A stretch of DNA of 64,000 nt, from NCBI RefSeq assembly GCF_048820895.1, contig NZ_JBMERQ010000011.1, positions 24,156-88,155 of the forward strand. Reading direction: 5' to 3'. Position 1 is the first letter of the stretch, and every line of letters starts with the position of its first letter. Under the pieces are notes generated by a model. That model was not told the origin of the DNA, made no database searches, and saw only the letters and a list, made by a program, of their open reading frames with translations. This document shows, piece after piece, positions 28,027-35,752 of the stretch. The DNA comes from Cribrihabitans_A neustonicus (GTDB lineage: Bacteria > Pseudomonadota > Alphaproteobacteria > Rhodobacterales > Rhodobacteraceae). The position numbers were made by a program, and so were the translations under genes.

Positions 28027-29379
28027 ATGCGCATTGCGATGATTGGCACGGGCTATGTGGGCCTGGTCTCGGGGGTGTGTTTTTCGGATTTCGGCCATGA
28101 CGTGGTCTGCGTCGACAAGGACCTGCGCAAGGTGGCGCGGCTGACCGCGGGCGAGGTGCCGATCTACGAGCCGGGGCTGGAGGCGCTGATGGAGAAGAAC
28201 GTCGCCGCCGGGCGGCTCAGCTTCACCGCTGACCTGGCAGCCGCGGTGGACGGGGCCGAGGCGGTGTTCATTGCGGTCGGCACCCCGGCGCGGCGCGGCG
28301 ATGGCCATGCCGATCTGACCTACGTGATGGCGGCGGCCGGGGAAATCGCCGCGGCGCTCACGGATTACGCGGTGGTGGTGACCAAATCCACCGTGCCCGT
28401 GGGCACCAACCGGCAGGTGCAGGAGCTGATCGCCAGGGTCCGCCCGGATGCCGCCTTCGATGTCGCCTCCAACCCGGAGTTCCTGCGCGAGGGTGCTGCG
28501 ATCGAGGATTTCATGCGCCCCGACCGGGTGGTCGTCGGCGTCGAGAGCGAACGCGCCGCCGAGGTGATGGCGGAGATCTACCGGCCGCTCTACCTGCGCG
28601 ACTTCCCGATCCTCACCACCGGGCTGGAAAGCGCCGAGATGATCAAATACGCGGCCAATGCCTTCCTCGCCGCCAAGATCACCTTCATCAACGAGGTCGC
28701 GGGACTGTGCGAGCGCACCGGCGCCGATGTGAAGGAAGTCGCCCGCGGCATCGGCTTCGACGGGCGCATCGGCAACAAGTTCCTGCATGCCGGGCCGGGC
28801 TATGGCGGCTCGTGCTTCCCCAAGGACACCGCGGCGCTGGCGCGGATCGGCCAGGACCACGCCTTCCCGATGCGCATCACCGAGACCGTGATGCGGGTCA
28901 ACGACGAGGTGAAGGCGCGCATGGTGGAGAAGCTGCGCGACATCTGCGGGGGCTCCTTCAACGGCAAGACGGTGGCGGTGCTGGGGGTGACCTTCAAGCC
29001 CAATACCGACGACATGCGCGAGGCGCCGAGCCTCACCATCGTGCCCGCGCTGATCGGCGGCGGCGCCCGGGTGCGGGTGGTCGACCCGCAGGGCCGGGCC
29101 GAGGGCGAGGCGCTGCTGCCGGGCGTGATCTGGGAGGACGATCCCTATGCCGCGGCGGAAGACGCCGACCTGGTGGTGATCCTGACCGAGTGGAACGAGT
29201 TCCGCGCGCTCGATCTGAAGAAGATGGCTGCCGCCATGCGCAGCCCGCGGATGGCGGATCTGCGCAACATCTATTCCGCCAGAGCGGCGCAGCGCGCAGG
29301 CTTCGAGATCTATGCCGGCGTCGGCCGCGGCCGCGCGCCGCAGAGCCTGGACGCCGGAGGAGAGGCGGACAGCAAATAG
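28027..29379 (+). CDS. ugd: UDP-glucose 6-dehydrogenase
   Basis: 450 residues from ATG 28027 (MRIAMIGTGYVGLVSGVCFSD), the conserved family N-terminus; an upstream extension runs into the palindrome and is rejected. Oxidises UDP-glucose to UDP-glucuronate with two NAD+. The catalytic Cys is in GPGYGGSCFPKDTAAL; TKSTVPVGTNRQVQ, ASNPEFLREGAAIEDFMRPDRVVVG and GVTFKPNTDDMREAPSL are diagnostic. The gene is bracketed almost exactly by two identical 32-bp palindromes (27850 and 29390). It supplies UDP-GlcA for the upstream epimerase. Confidence 0.97.
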   Translation: MRIAMIGTGYVGLVSGVCFSDFGHDVVCVDKDLRKVARLTAGEVPIYEPGLEALMEKNVAAGRLSFTADLAAAVDGAEAVFIAVGTPARRGDGHADLTYVMAAAGEIAAALTDYAVVVTKSTVPVGTNRQVQELIARVRPDAAFDVASNPEFLREGAAIEDFMRPDRVVVGVESERAAEVMAEIYRPLYLRDFPILTTGLESAEMIKYAANAFLAAKITFINEVAGLCERTGADVKEVARGIGFDGRIGNKFLHAGPGYGGSCFPKDTAALARIGQDHAFPMRITETVMRVNDEVKARMVEKLRDICGGSFNGKTVAVLGVTFKPNTDDMREAPSLTIVPALIGGGARVRVVDPQGRAEGEALLPGVIWEDDPYAAAEDADLVVILTEWNEFRALDLKKMAAAMRSPRMADLRNIYSARAAQRAGFEIYAGVGRGRAPQSLDAGGEADSK

Positions 29380-29389
29380 GGCCGTTCCG

Positions 29390-29421
29390 GACCAAATGTT
29401 TCGCGCGCGAAACATTTGGTC
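29390..29421. repeat. 32-bp perfect palindrome, copy 2 (candidate partition site)
   Basis: Identical in all 32 bases to the copy at 27850, 10 bases after the ugd stop codon; see that entry for the sequence of the half-site. Same interpretation. Confidence 0.8.
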
Positions 29422-29575
29422 ACTCATACTGACCTAAATTCCTGCGGCACGCACATGCCCGGGTTAGTCTCTGAATGGCGGCTGGCGGCCCGGGTCTGTC
29501 TGCCGGGAGGAAGGGGCAGGGGGGTCTGCAATCCCTTTGCCGGCCGGGCCGGCCCGCCGCCGGCAGCGCCGTGCC

Positions 29576-30490
29576 TCAGCCTGCGAGGTAGGTGTGGAAC
29601 CACGCCACCATGCGCTCTTCGGAGAGCGCGGCGGCCGCCTGGTCGTACCGCGGTGTGGTGTCATTATGGAAGCCGTGGTTCACGCCGGGGTAGATATATG
29701 CCTCATATCTCTTGTCGTGTTCCTCCAGCGCTTTCTGGAACGCGGGCCACATCGCATTGATCCGCTGGTCGAGCGCCGCGAGCTGGATCAGCAGCGGTGC
29801 CTCGATCCGGGCCACCTGCGCGCTGTCGGGGGCGGCGCCGTAGAACGGCACCCCCGCGGCCATTCCGGGATAGGCCACGGCCAGCTTGTTCACCACGCCG
29901 CCGCCATAGCAGAACCCCGTCGCGCCGACCTTGCCGTTGGTGCCGCCAAGCGCCTGCAGGTACTCGAAGCCCGCGAAGAAGTCGTTCAGGAGGGCCTCCT
30001 GGTCCAGGCTGCGCTGCATCTCCCGCCCTTCATCGTCGCTGCCCGGGTAGCCGCCCAGGGAGGACAGCCCGTCGGGGCCCATCGCCACGAACCCCGCCTT
30101 TGCGAGGCGCCGCACCACGTCGCGGATGTAAGGGTTGAGCCCGCGGTTCTCATGCACCACCAGCACCGCCCCCGGCGGGCGCTCCGGGTCAGCCTGCGCG
30201 GGCCGGACCAGATAGGCGCGGATATCGCCGGTGCCCTGCGGGCTTGGATAGGTGATCTCCTCGCCCTGGATAGCGGGATCGTCCTCCGCGACCTGCCGGG
30301 CCAGGGCGTAGTCCGGCGCCAGCATCCCGAGGATCGCAGCGGCGGTCAGCCCGCCGGCGGCCCATTTCCCGGCGCGGTCGAGAAACTCGCGTTTCGAGAT
30401 CTTTCCGTGCGCGTAGTAGTCGTAGAGGTCGAGGAGTTCCTGGTCGAAATCGGCGGCCGTGAGGCGGCGCGGCGGCGTCTGTCCGTGCAT
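29576..30490 (-). CDS. Dienelactone hydrolase family protein
   Basis: 304 residues from ATG 30490 (MHGQTPPRRLTAADF), with AGGGAG upstream. The alpha/beta-hydrolase triad of dienelactone hydrolases is visible: Cys194 in GATGFCYGGG, Asp241 in LAALDQRIN and His272 in PGVNHGFHND. An N-terminal extension holds ISKREFLDRAGKWAAGGLTAAAILG (~31-55), a hydrophobic segment seen in many alphaproteobacterial members, possibly a Tat-like or membrane anchor though the twin Arg is imperfect. It has no obvious link to polysaccharide synthesis. It sits downstream of the parB terminator, so it probably has its own promoter. Confidence 0.9.
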   Translation of the reverse strand: MHGQTPPRRLTAADFDQELLDLYDYYAHGKISKREFLDRAGKWAAGGLTAAAILGMLAPDYALARQVAEDDPAIQGEEITYPSPQGTGDIRAYLVRPAQADPERPPGAVLVVHENRGLNPYIRDVVRRLAKAGFVAMGPDGLSSLGGYPGSDDEGREMQRSLDQEALLNDFFAGFEYLQALGGTNGKVGATGFCYGGGVVNKLAVAYPGMAAGVPFYGAAPDSAQVARIEAPLLIQLAALDQRINAMWPAFQKALEEHDKRYEAYIYPGVNHGFHNDTTPRYDQAAAALSEERMVAWFHTYLAG

Positions 30491-30607
30491 GATGCGTCTC
30501 CCTGTGAGGTCCTCCAGAGGTAGCCCGCGCCTGCGGCCCGGCCATTGGCATTCCCGGTCCTGCACGGGCCGTTTCCGGACCGCCGGTTTGCCCCCGGAGC
30601 GCGCATG

Positions 30608-30637
30608 AAAAAGGGGGGCTGCCGTGCCCCCCCTTTG
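30608..30637 (-). terminator. Rho-independent terminator of the parA-parB operon
   Basis: On the minus strand, AAAGGGGGG pairs with CCCCCCTTT across a short loop, and the stem runs into six T residues. It lies 25 bases past the parB stop and is oriented for the par operon. Confidence 0.8.
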
Positions 30638-30661
30638 CAAAGACCCTGCGTTTGGTGCGGC

Positions 30662-31816
30662 TCAGAGCCGCTTCAGCCAGTCCTGCAGCGCCTCCACCAA
30701 GGCGGCGTTGACGCCCTCGCCGCGGATCTCGATGCGCTGCTCGCCGGGAACATAGCCCGCGCTCAGACCCTTGGGGGCGGAAAGCGCGATGCGCTCGCCC
30801 GGCTGGGCGGCGTCCCAATCGTTGGTGCCGCGCACCCGCGGGCGGCTGAGCGGCGGCTCAGATACGGGTTTCGGAGTCGGCTCGGGGGCCGGTTCGGGGG
30901 CAGGGGAGGCGGTATCAGGCTCTAATACGGGCTTTTGAGCCTGTTCTTCACCCTCCGCCAGCTGGTTCAGCAGTGCCAGCTCGGCCTCCGCATCGGGGCG
31001 GGGGGCGGCCTGCAGCGCGGCGCGGGCGCGGGCGGCAAAGCCCGCATCCGCCTCGATCAGCCGGGCCAGCGCCAGGCCCAGCTTCTCGCTGATCGCGGTG
31101 GGGAAGAACAGCACCGCGTCCAGCGCCTCGACCACGGTGATGAAGCTGCCGATCTTCGAGCGCCGGGCCCGGGTCGCGTTGCCGAACAGACCCTGCAGCG
31201 CGTACTTGCGGCTGGTGAAGACCCCTTCCTTGCAGGCGCGCACGGCGATGCGGGCGCGCTCATAATGGGAAAGGTTCACCCGGATCTCGTTTTCCTCGAC
31301 CATCGCGAGGTAGGCGTCCTGGGCGCTTTCGGGCCGGATCACCAGCGCCTTCAGGGTGGCAAAGCGGGGATCGCCCGTCTCCTCATAAAGGCGCCGCAGC
31401 GCGGTGAGGCGGCGCCAGCCGGAGATCAGCCCGTGGGTCATGCCGCCCGCGGGCTCCTCCAGCGGCACCACCTCGGCCGGGGTCTGCTGGCCGCGGGCGC
31501 TGAGCGACGCCATCAGGGCGGCGAGCTCGCCCTCGTCCTGCTCGATGCGGTCGCGCACCAGGTGGCTTTCGTCGATGGCGGAGAGCGGCAGCTCGGCGAT
31601 CATCAGCCCGCGGGCGCGGGCGCGCTCCATCTCGCTGCTCAGCTCCTCGAGCGCGGCCTGGGCCGAGGCCTCGGACGCCACCTGGGCAATCGGCGCCGCG
31701 CCTGCGCCAAGGCCCGCGCTGCGGCTGCCGGGCACGCCCGGGGCAAGGGGGCCGGGGTCGGGCGCTGCTGCGAGAAAACCGGTCTGCGCCGGGGTGAGCC
31801 GTTTGCGTTTTGCCAT
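30662..31816 (-). CDS. parB: ParB/RepB-family plasmid partition protein
   Basis: 384 residues. The N-terminal ParB/Srx fold is visible (LPLSAIDESHLVRDRIEQDEGELAALMASLSARGQQTPAEVVPL, HGLISGWRRLTALRRLYEE), then VEENEIRVNLSHYERARIA, which is typical of ParB/KorB proteins, and a helix-turn-helix region. The linker after ~285 is Pro/Glu-rich (PEPAPEPTPKP), and a C-terminal dimerisation region ends the protein. It would bind centromere sites and work with the ParA ATPase. The gene follows parA by 74 bases and ends at a good terminator. The three 32-bp palindromes are the most likely targets in the window. Confidence 0.92.
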   Translation of the reverse strand: MAKRKRLTPAQTGFLAAAPDPGPLAPGVPGSRSAGLGAGAAPIAQVASEASAQAALEELSSEMERARARGLMIAELPLSAIDESHLVRDRIEQDEGELAALMASLSARGQQTPAEVVPLEEPAGGMTHGLISGWRRLTALRRLYEETGDPRFATLKALVIRPESAQDAYLAMVEENEIRVNLSHYERARIAVRACKEGVFTSRKYALQGLFGNATRARRSKIGSFITVVEALDAVLFFPTAISEKLGLALARLIEADAGFAARARAALQAAPRPDAEAELALLNQLAEGEEQAQKPVLEPDTASPAPEPAPEPTPKPVSEPPLSRPRVRGTNDWDAAQPGERIALSAPKGLSAGYVPGEQRIEIRGEGVNAALVEALQDWLKRL

Positions 31817-31890
31817 GTTCGGGTCCGTCCTGTCCTGTCGTCACATCTGCCCGGCCGCCGCGAGACTGCGGCAGCGGGCTTGCCTGCGCG

Positions 31891-33306
31891 TTACTCGGCC
31901 GCGCGCTGCTCCTGCAGCTCCTCGCGCCGCCAGACCCCGAGCAGCAGCCGCTTGAAGGCGGCATAGGTCTCGTCGAAGGTCTCGCGGCCGCGGGCGTAGG
32001 TCTCGCGGTTGAAGTCGCGGTAATCGGCCTCGTAGATGCCCGAGACCTGCTCGCCCGCCTGGCCGATGAGGGCGGTGTAGTCCTGCTTGTGGGGGGAGAG
32101 CACCGGCCCCATGTAGGCCTGCATCAGCGCCGCCAGCTCGCCCTGCTGGGCGCTGTCGTAGCGGGTGATGACGGTGCGCACCGCGTCCCATTCAAACGCC
32201 AGCCCCGGGCGGCCGAGCGCGCGCGCGGCGAGGTTCTCGCCTTCCTCGATCGAGGCAAAGGTGGAATGCAGCATGTCGAAGAAGCGGCCGGTGGAGTCGA
32301 ACTCCAGGAAAGACGCGCCCATCGGCACCAGCAGGATGTCGGCGGCGGAGAGCCCGTTGATGGTCAGGTAGCCAAGCGCCGGCGGCGTGTCGATGAAGAT
32401 CACGTCGTACTGCTCCAGCACCCCATCGGCCTCCAGCCGCTCGGTGAGCGCATCCCACAGCTTCCACGAGCGCGCCGCCATGCGCCAGACCGGGATCTGG
32501 AACTCCGCCCAGTAGAGGTTCAGCTGGGCGCCGATCAGGTCGATGTTGGGCCAGTGGGTGTTCTGGATCACGTCCGCCGCGGTCATCTCCATCGCTGCAT
32601 CGAGCGCGGCGTCGAGCGGCTGGGGTGGGTCGCCGCGGTCGAGCCGCCGCTGGTTCTCCAGCCTGAGGTGGGTGCCGTAGTGGCGGGCGAGCAGCGGGAA
32701 GGCGGTCTGCCATTCGTCTTCGACCTTGCCGCCGAAGATCGAGGTCATGGATCCTTGGGAGTCCAGGTCGATCACCAGCACCCGGTAGCCGTCGAGCGCG
32801 GCCGACATCGCCAGATGCGCAGCTGTAGACGTCTTGCCGACGCCGCCCTTGAAGTTGGCCACCGCCACCATCTTGGCGGGCAGCCCTTCGGGGCGGTAGG
32901 GGCGGTAGTCCTTGGCCTTCGATCCTTGCGCCGCGAAATGCGCGCGCAGGCGCAGCACCTCGTCCAGGGTGAACCACTTGGCGCCGCCCTCGGTCTCCGA
33001 ACGGCCCTGGGGCAGATCGGGGTTGGCCTTCAGCACCCGGCGGAAATGCGCCTGGGCCACCGGGATCAGGTAGCGGGTGATCTCCCAGGTGGAAAACAGC
33101 CGCAAGCTTTTGCGCCCATCCTCGTTGAGGCCGCGGCTGGCGAGATCGGCGCGGCCGCGGGCGCAGGCCTCGGCGATGGCGGCAAAGCCCTGGGTGTCGG
33201 CGGGGGAACCCAGTTCGGCAAGCGCCGCGTCGGGGTCGATGTTGAAATAAGGCGGCAGGCTGCCGCTGCCCTTCGAGGGGTCTTTCCTGAGGATATCTCT
33301 GGCCAT
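31891..33306 (-). CDS. parA: ParA-family plasmid partition ATPase
   Basis: 471 residues from ATG 33306 (MARDILRKDPSKG); the longer reading has no better start. An N-terminal ~120-residue DNA-binding extension with HTH character (WFTLDEVLRLRAHF) precedes the ATPase domain: VAVANFKGGVGKTSTAAHLAM is a deviant Walker A, VLVIDLDSQGS follows, and DVIFIDTPPALGYLTING is Walker B. The length and extension fit the RepA/ParA (RepABC- and RepA-type) partition ATPases of alphaproteobacteria. First gene of a parA-parB operon divergent from repA, and likely autoregulated through the shared region. Confidence 0.95.
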   Translation of the reverse strand: MARDILRKDPSKGSGSLPPYFNIDPDAALAELGSPADTQGFAAIAEACARGRADLASRGLNEDGRKSLRLFSTWEITRYLIPVAQAHFRRVLKANPDLPQGRSETEGGAKWFTLDEVLRLRAHFAAQGSKAKDYRPYRPEGLPAKMVAVANFKGGVGKTSTAAHLAMSAALDGYRVLVIDLDSQGSMTSIFGGKVEDEWQTAFPLLARHYGTHLRLENQRRLDRGDPPQPLDAALDAAMEMTAADVIQNTHWPNIDLIGAQLNLYWAEFQIPVWRMAARSWKLWDALTERLEADGVLEQYDVIFIDTPPALGYLTINGLSAADILLVPMGASFLEFDSTGRFFDMLHSTFASIEEGENLAARALGRPGLAFEWDAVRTVITRYDSAQQGELAALMQAYMGPVLSPHKQDYTALIGQAGEQVSGIYEADYRDFNRETYARGRETFDETYAAFKRLLLGVWRREELQEQRAAE

Positions 33307-33779
33307 GAGGATCTGCCCGCTGCTGTTCCGGTCCTTGCGGCCCGGCCTGTTGAAACTGTTTGCCCCGCCTCGATGTGCGGCGTTTCGGGCAGAATAGCAA
33401 AAAACGCAGCACATGGAAGAATTAAGCGCACATCGCCTGCTTTTTCTAAGCAAATCCAGCAGTTGCGGGGGGCGGAAAGGCGGGCTCCAGAGCGCTGAAA
33501 AATTTTCTGCTCTGTTAATTATGAGTTATTTATTAGTTACAGGGGCGGACCGGGGGCGGCAAAGCCCTTTTTTCCTTGGCGATGGGCTGCGTCTTTTCCG
33601 TGCCAGTGAATCTGAAACCCCGATCAAATGACTCTGAACCCCCGAAGCGGCGATTCCGAACCCCCGTTGTGCGGCGCTGGGGATAACTTTAGGGTGAGTG
33701 TAATCAAAACCACGATAAGCCCGAGTCGACTGGAGCCACAGAAATCCGGCGGCGCGCGGCGCAGGATACGGGCAGGCAG
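33307..33779. other. Probable plasmid replication origin and divergent par/rep promoters
   Basis: 473 bases between the parA and repA starts. The stretch 33505-33542 is A/T-rich against the local background (TTAATTATGAGTTATTTATT). Three 22-bp direct repeats follow at 33611-33676, and TGGGGATAA at 33678-33686 is the reverse complement of a DnaA-box-like TTATCCCCA (one mismatch to the consensus). This is the standard arrangement of an iteron-controlled origin next to its initiator gene; oriV is inferred, not demonstrated. Confidence 0.65.
33611..33676 (+). repeat. Three 22-bp iterons upstream of repA
   Basis: Units start at 33611, 33633 and 33655, an exact 22-base spacing (two helical turns). 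The conserved core is TCTGAACCCCCG, with one substitution in the first copy (AAACCCC) and one in the third (TCCG). The flanking parts are less conserved. They are likely RepA-binding sites. Confidence 0.72.
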
Positions 33780-34802
33780 ATGGCGGCAGAGCTGACGGCG
33801 GGGGGCATCCCTCCCGAGGGGCAGGGGGATTTCTTCCTCTGCGATATCTTCGGGGCGATCCCCAAGAACGACCTCGCCTCGATGGAGCATCCGCTGTTCT
33901 CGCTCGCGACAAGGCCGGACCGGCGCATCCTCAGCTACCAGCACAATGGCGCCGAGATCACCGTCACGCCGAGCGTGAAGGGGCTGGCGACGATCCACGA
34001 CAAGGACATCCTGATCTTCTGCATCAGCCAGCTGATGGCGGCGCTGAATGCCGGCCGCCAGGTGAGCCGGACGCTGCATCTGACCGCGCATGATCTGCTG
34101 GTCGCCACCAACCGCGAGACCTCGGGCGATGCCTACCGCCGGTTGCGCGAGGCTTTCGAGCGGCTCGCGGGCACCCGCATCACCACCAATATCGTGACCG
34201 GCGGAAAAGAGGTCACCACCGGTTTCGGGCTGATCGAGAGCTGGGAGATCGTGCGGAAAGCCCGCGGCGGCCGCATGGTCAGCGTGGCGGTGACGCTTTC
34301 CGAATGGCTGTACCGCGCGGTGCTGTCGAAATCGGTGCTGACGCTCAGCCGCGATTACTTCCGGCTGCGCAAACCGCTGGAGCGGCGCATCTACGAGCTC
34401 GCCCGCAAGCATTGCGGCCGCCAGGAGGGCTGGCAGATCTCGGTCGAGACGCTCTTGAAGAAATCCGGCTCCGCCAGCCCGCGGCGGGTGTTCCGCAAGA
34501 TGCTGCGCGACATGATCGCGGCGCAGCCGCTGCCGGGCTACGCGATGGAGGAGCTGCCGGGCGATCTGATCCGCTTCTCGCAGAAACACGCGGTGGCCGA
34601 GGCGGGCGGGGGACATGCGGCGCTGAACCTGCCGGTGCTGCGGCCGGAGACGCTGGAGCGCGCCCGTGCCCTGATGCCCGGCGCCGATGCCTATGCGCTG
34701 GAGGCGGAATGGCGCGCGATGTGGCTGCGCTCGGGCAGCCCGCGGCTGCGCCAGGCAGATGCGGCGTTTCTCGGCTGGGTCAGGAAGCGCGCCGCGGGAT
34801 AG
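33780..34802 (+). CDS. repA: Plasmid replication initiator RepA (Replication initiator protein A family)
   Basis: 340 residues from ATG 33780, with AGGATA upstream. The N-terminus FFLCDIFGAIPKNDLASMEHPLFSLATRPDRRILSYQHNG is the hallmark of the RPA replication-initiator family of alphaproteobacterial plasmids. Two winged-helix-like parts follow (DAYRRLREAFERLAGTRITTNIVTG; RDYFRLRKPLERRIYELARKHCG). It would bind the adjacent iterons and start replication. Arrangement repA divergent from parAB is that of roseobacter RepA-type plasmids. Compatibility subgroup was not determined. Confidence 0.93.
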   Translation: MAAELTAGGIPPEGQGDFFLCDIFGAIPKNDLASMEHPLFSLATRPDRRILSYQHNGAEITVTPSVKGLATIHDKDILIFCISQLMAALNAGRQVSRTLHLTAHDLLVATNRETSGDAYRRLREAFERLAGTRITTNIVTGGKEVTTGFGLIESWEIVRKARGGRMVSVAVTLSEWLYRAVLSKSVLTLSRDYFRLRKPLERRIYELARKHCGRQEGWQISVETLLKKSGSASPRRVFRKMLRDMIAAQPLPGYAMEELPGDLIRFSQKHAVAEAGGGHAALNLPVLRPETLERARALMPGADAYALEAEWRAMWLRSGSPRLRQADAAFLGWVRKRAAG

Positions 34803-35152
34803 CGGGTGCGGCGGCCGGCTGCAGCGGCGGGGTTCGGGTCAGAACCTGAGCGCGGCGCGGGCATTGATGCGAAAGACCCTTGTTAGAGCCTGTTCCGGGA
34901 TTCTCTGAATTCAGGTAAGTATTGTTGACCCAATGTTTCGCGCGCGAAACATTGGGTCCGCTGCGGTCCTTTTGCCGGTCCGGCCGGGCCGCCCAAGGGG
35001 GCAAGAGGCGGCGGGCCGGACCGGGCACCCGGGGGAGGGATCCGGAGAGGGGCGAAGGACGGGTAGAGGCTGGGGAGCGTCTGGCAGGATGGCTTGGGCG
35101 GGGAGCCTTCGGCGGGAGGGGCTGCTGCGGGGCGGCTTCGAGGGCGGCCGGG
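34803..35152. other. Intergenic region after repA, containing palindrome copy 3
   Basis: 350 bases with no credible gene: the readable frames are G+C artefacts. It holds a partition-type palindrome at 34927-34958. A small palindrome (CTGAATTCAG) lies nearby at ~34906-34915. The rest is G-rich spacer. Confidence 0.5.
34927..34958. repeat. 32-bp perfect palindrome, copy 3 (candidate partition site near repA)
   Basis: The half-site is GACCCAATGTTTCGCG followed by its exact reverse complement. Compared with the two ugd-flanking copies, base 5 changes A to C and the mirror base changes T to G, so the symmetry is preserved. It lies 125 bases downstream of repA. Confidence 0.85.
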
Positions 35153-35365
35153 TCAGCCGAAGTAGGGGCAGGGCAGGCGGGGGGCGTGGCCGGGGCCTGC
35201 CGCGGCGTTGCGGTCGAGCGCCCATTGCACGGCGCGGCTGACCAGCTCGCCCACCAGCGGGTAGATCACCACCAGGGCGATCAGCGGCACTGCGAGGAGA
35301 AAGTAGCTGGCGGTGGCGGCTGCGGCTGCGGCGGCGGCTCCGGAAACTGCGCTGATAAAGGCCAT
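35153..35365 (-). CDS. Small membrane protein, unknown function
   Basis: 70 residues from ATG 35365 with AAGGAG seven bases upstream, a strong translation signal. MAFISAVSGAAAAAAAATASYFLLAVPLIALVVIYPLVGELVSRAVQW gives an Ala-rich stretch, then one hydrophobic membrane-spanning segment (~20-42), then a polar tail ending PRLPCPYFG. It sits 387 bases downstream of the type I secretion adaptor on the same strand, beyond a polypyrimidine tract. It may be a membrane microprotein; no family was recognised. Coding status rests on the RBS and hydrophobic pattern. Confidence 0.55.
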   Translation of the reverse strand: MAFISAVSGAAAAAAAATASYFLLAVPLIALVVIYPLVGELVSRAVQWALDRNAAAGPGHAPRLPCPYFG

Positions 35366-35752
35366 GATACGTTTCTCCTTCGGCTGATGCTGGGGGCTGG
35401 TCTGTCTTTTTGTCTGTCTTCTTGTCTTCTTGTCTGCGTGTTCTCTTGTCTGTCTTCTTTATAGCAACGGCTCCGGACCGGCGCGCCTGATCAAAAGGAT
35501 AGCCGGGCGGTGCGGAAGGCAGGGGCGCTGCTTCGGCCGGTCAGGCGGGCTGTCCGCGCGGAGAGCGGCCGGAGGCGGGGATTCAGGGAAAAGCGCCGCG
35601 CCGGAGGCAGGGGGACGGGAAACCCCCGGCCGGGCCGGGCATAAAGCTGCGGGGGCGCATACCAACAGGCCCGCCCCGGCCGTTCACGGCTGGAGCGGGC
35701 CCGGGCCGGGCTGCGGCCATCCCCCCTTGGCCGCGGCCCTCCTTCAAGCCTT
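35366..35752. other. Spacer with polypyrimidine/polypurine tract upstream of the small membrane gene
   Basis: 387 bases without a convincing gene. About 35400-35462 is a T/C-rich run built of TGTCT and CTTGTCTT elements; on the minus strand it is a purine-rich leader (AAGACAAGAAGACAGAC) directly ahead of the 70-aa gene. The remainder is high-GC sequence with no recognised element. Confidence 0.5.

Noticed and set aside
27850..29421. Insertion sequence with terminal inverted repeats around ugd
   Set aside because: Each end is a complete palindrome rather than one arm, the gene inside is ugd, no transposase and no target duplication were seen.
34911..35464. Frames of 100-180 codons across the post-repA spacer and palindrome
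   Set aside because: Low-complexity Gly/Arg translations that read through the palindrome; no start signal.
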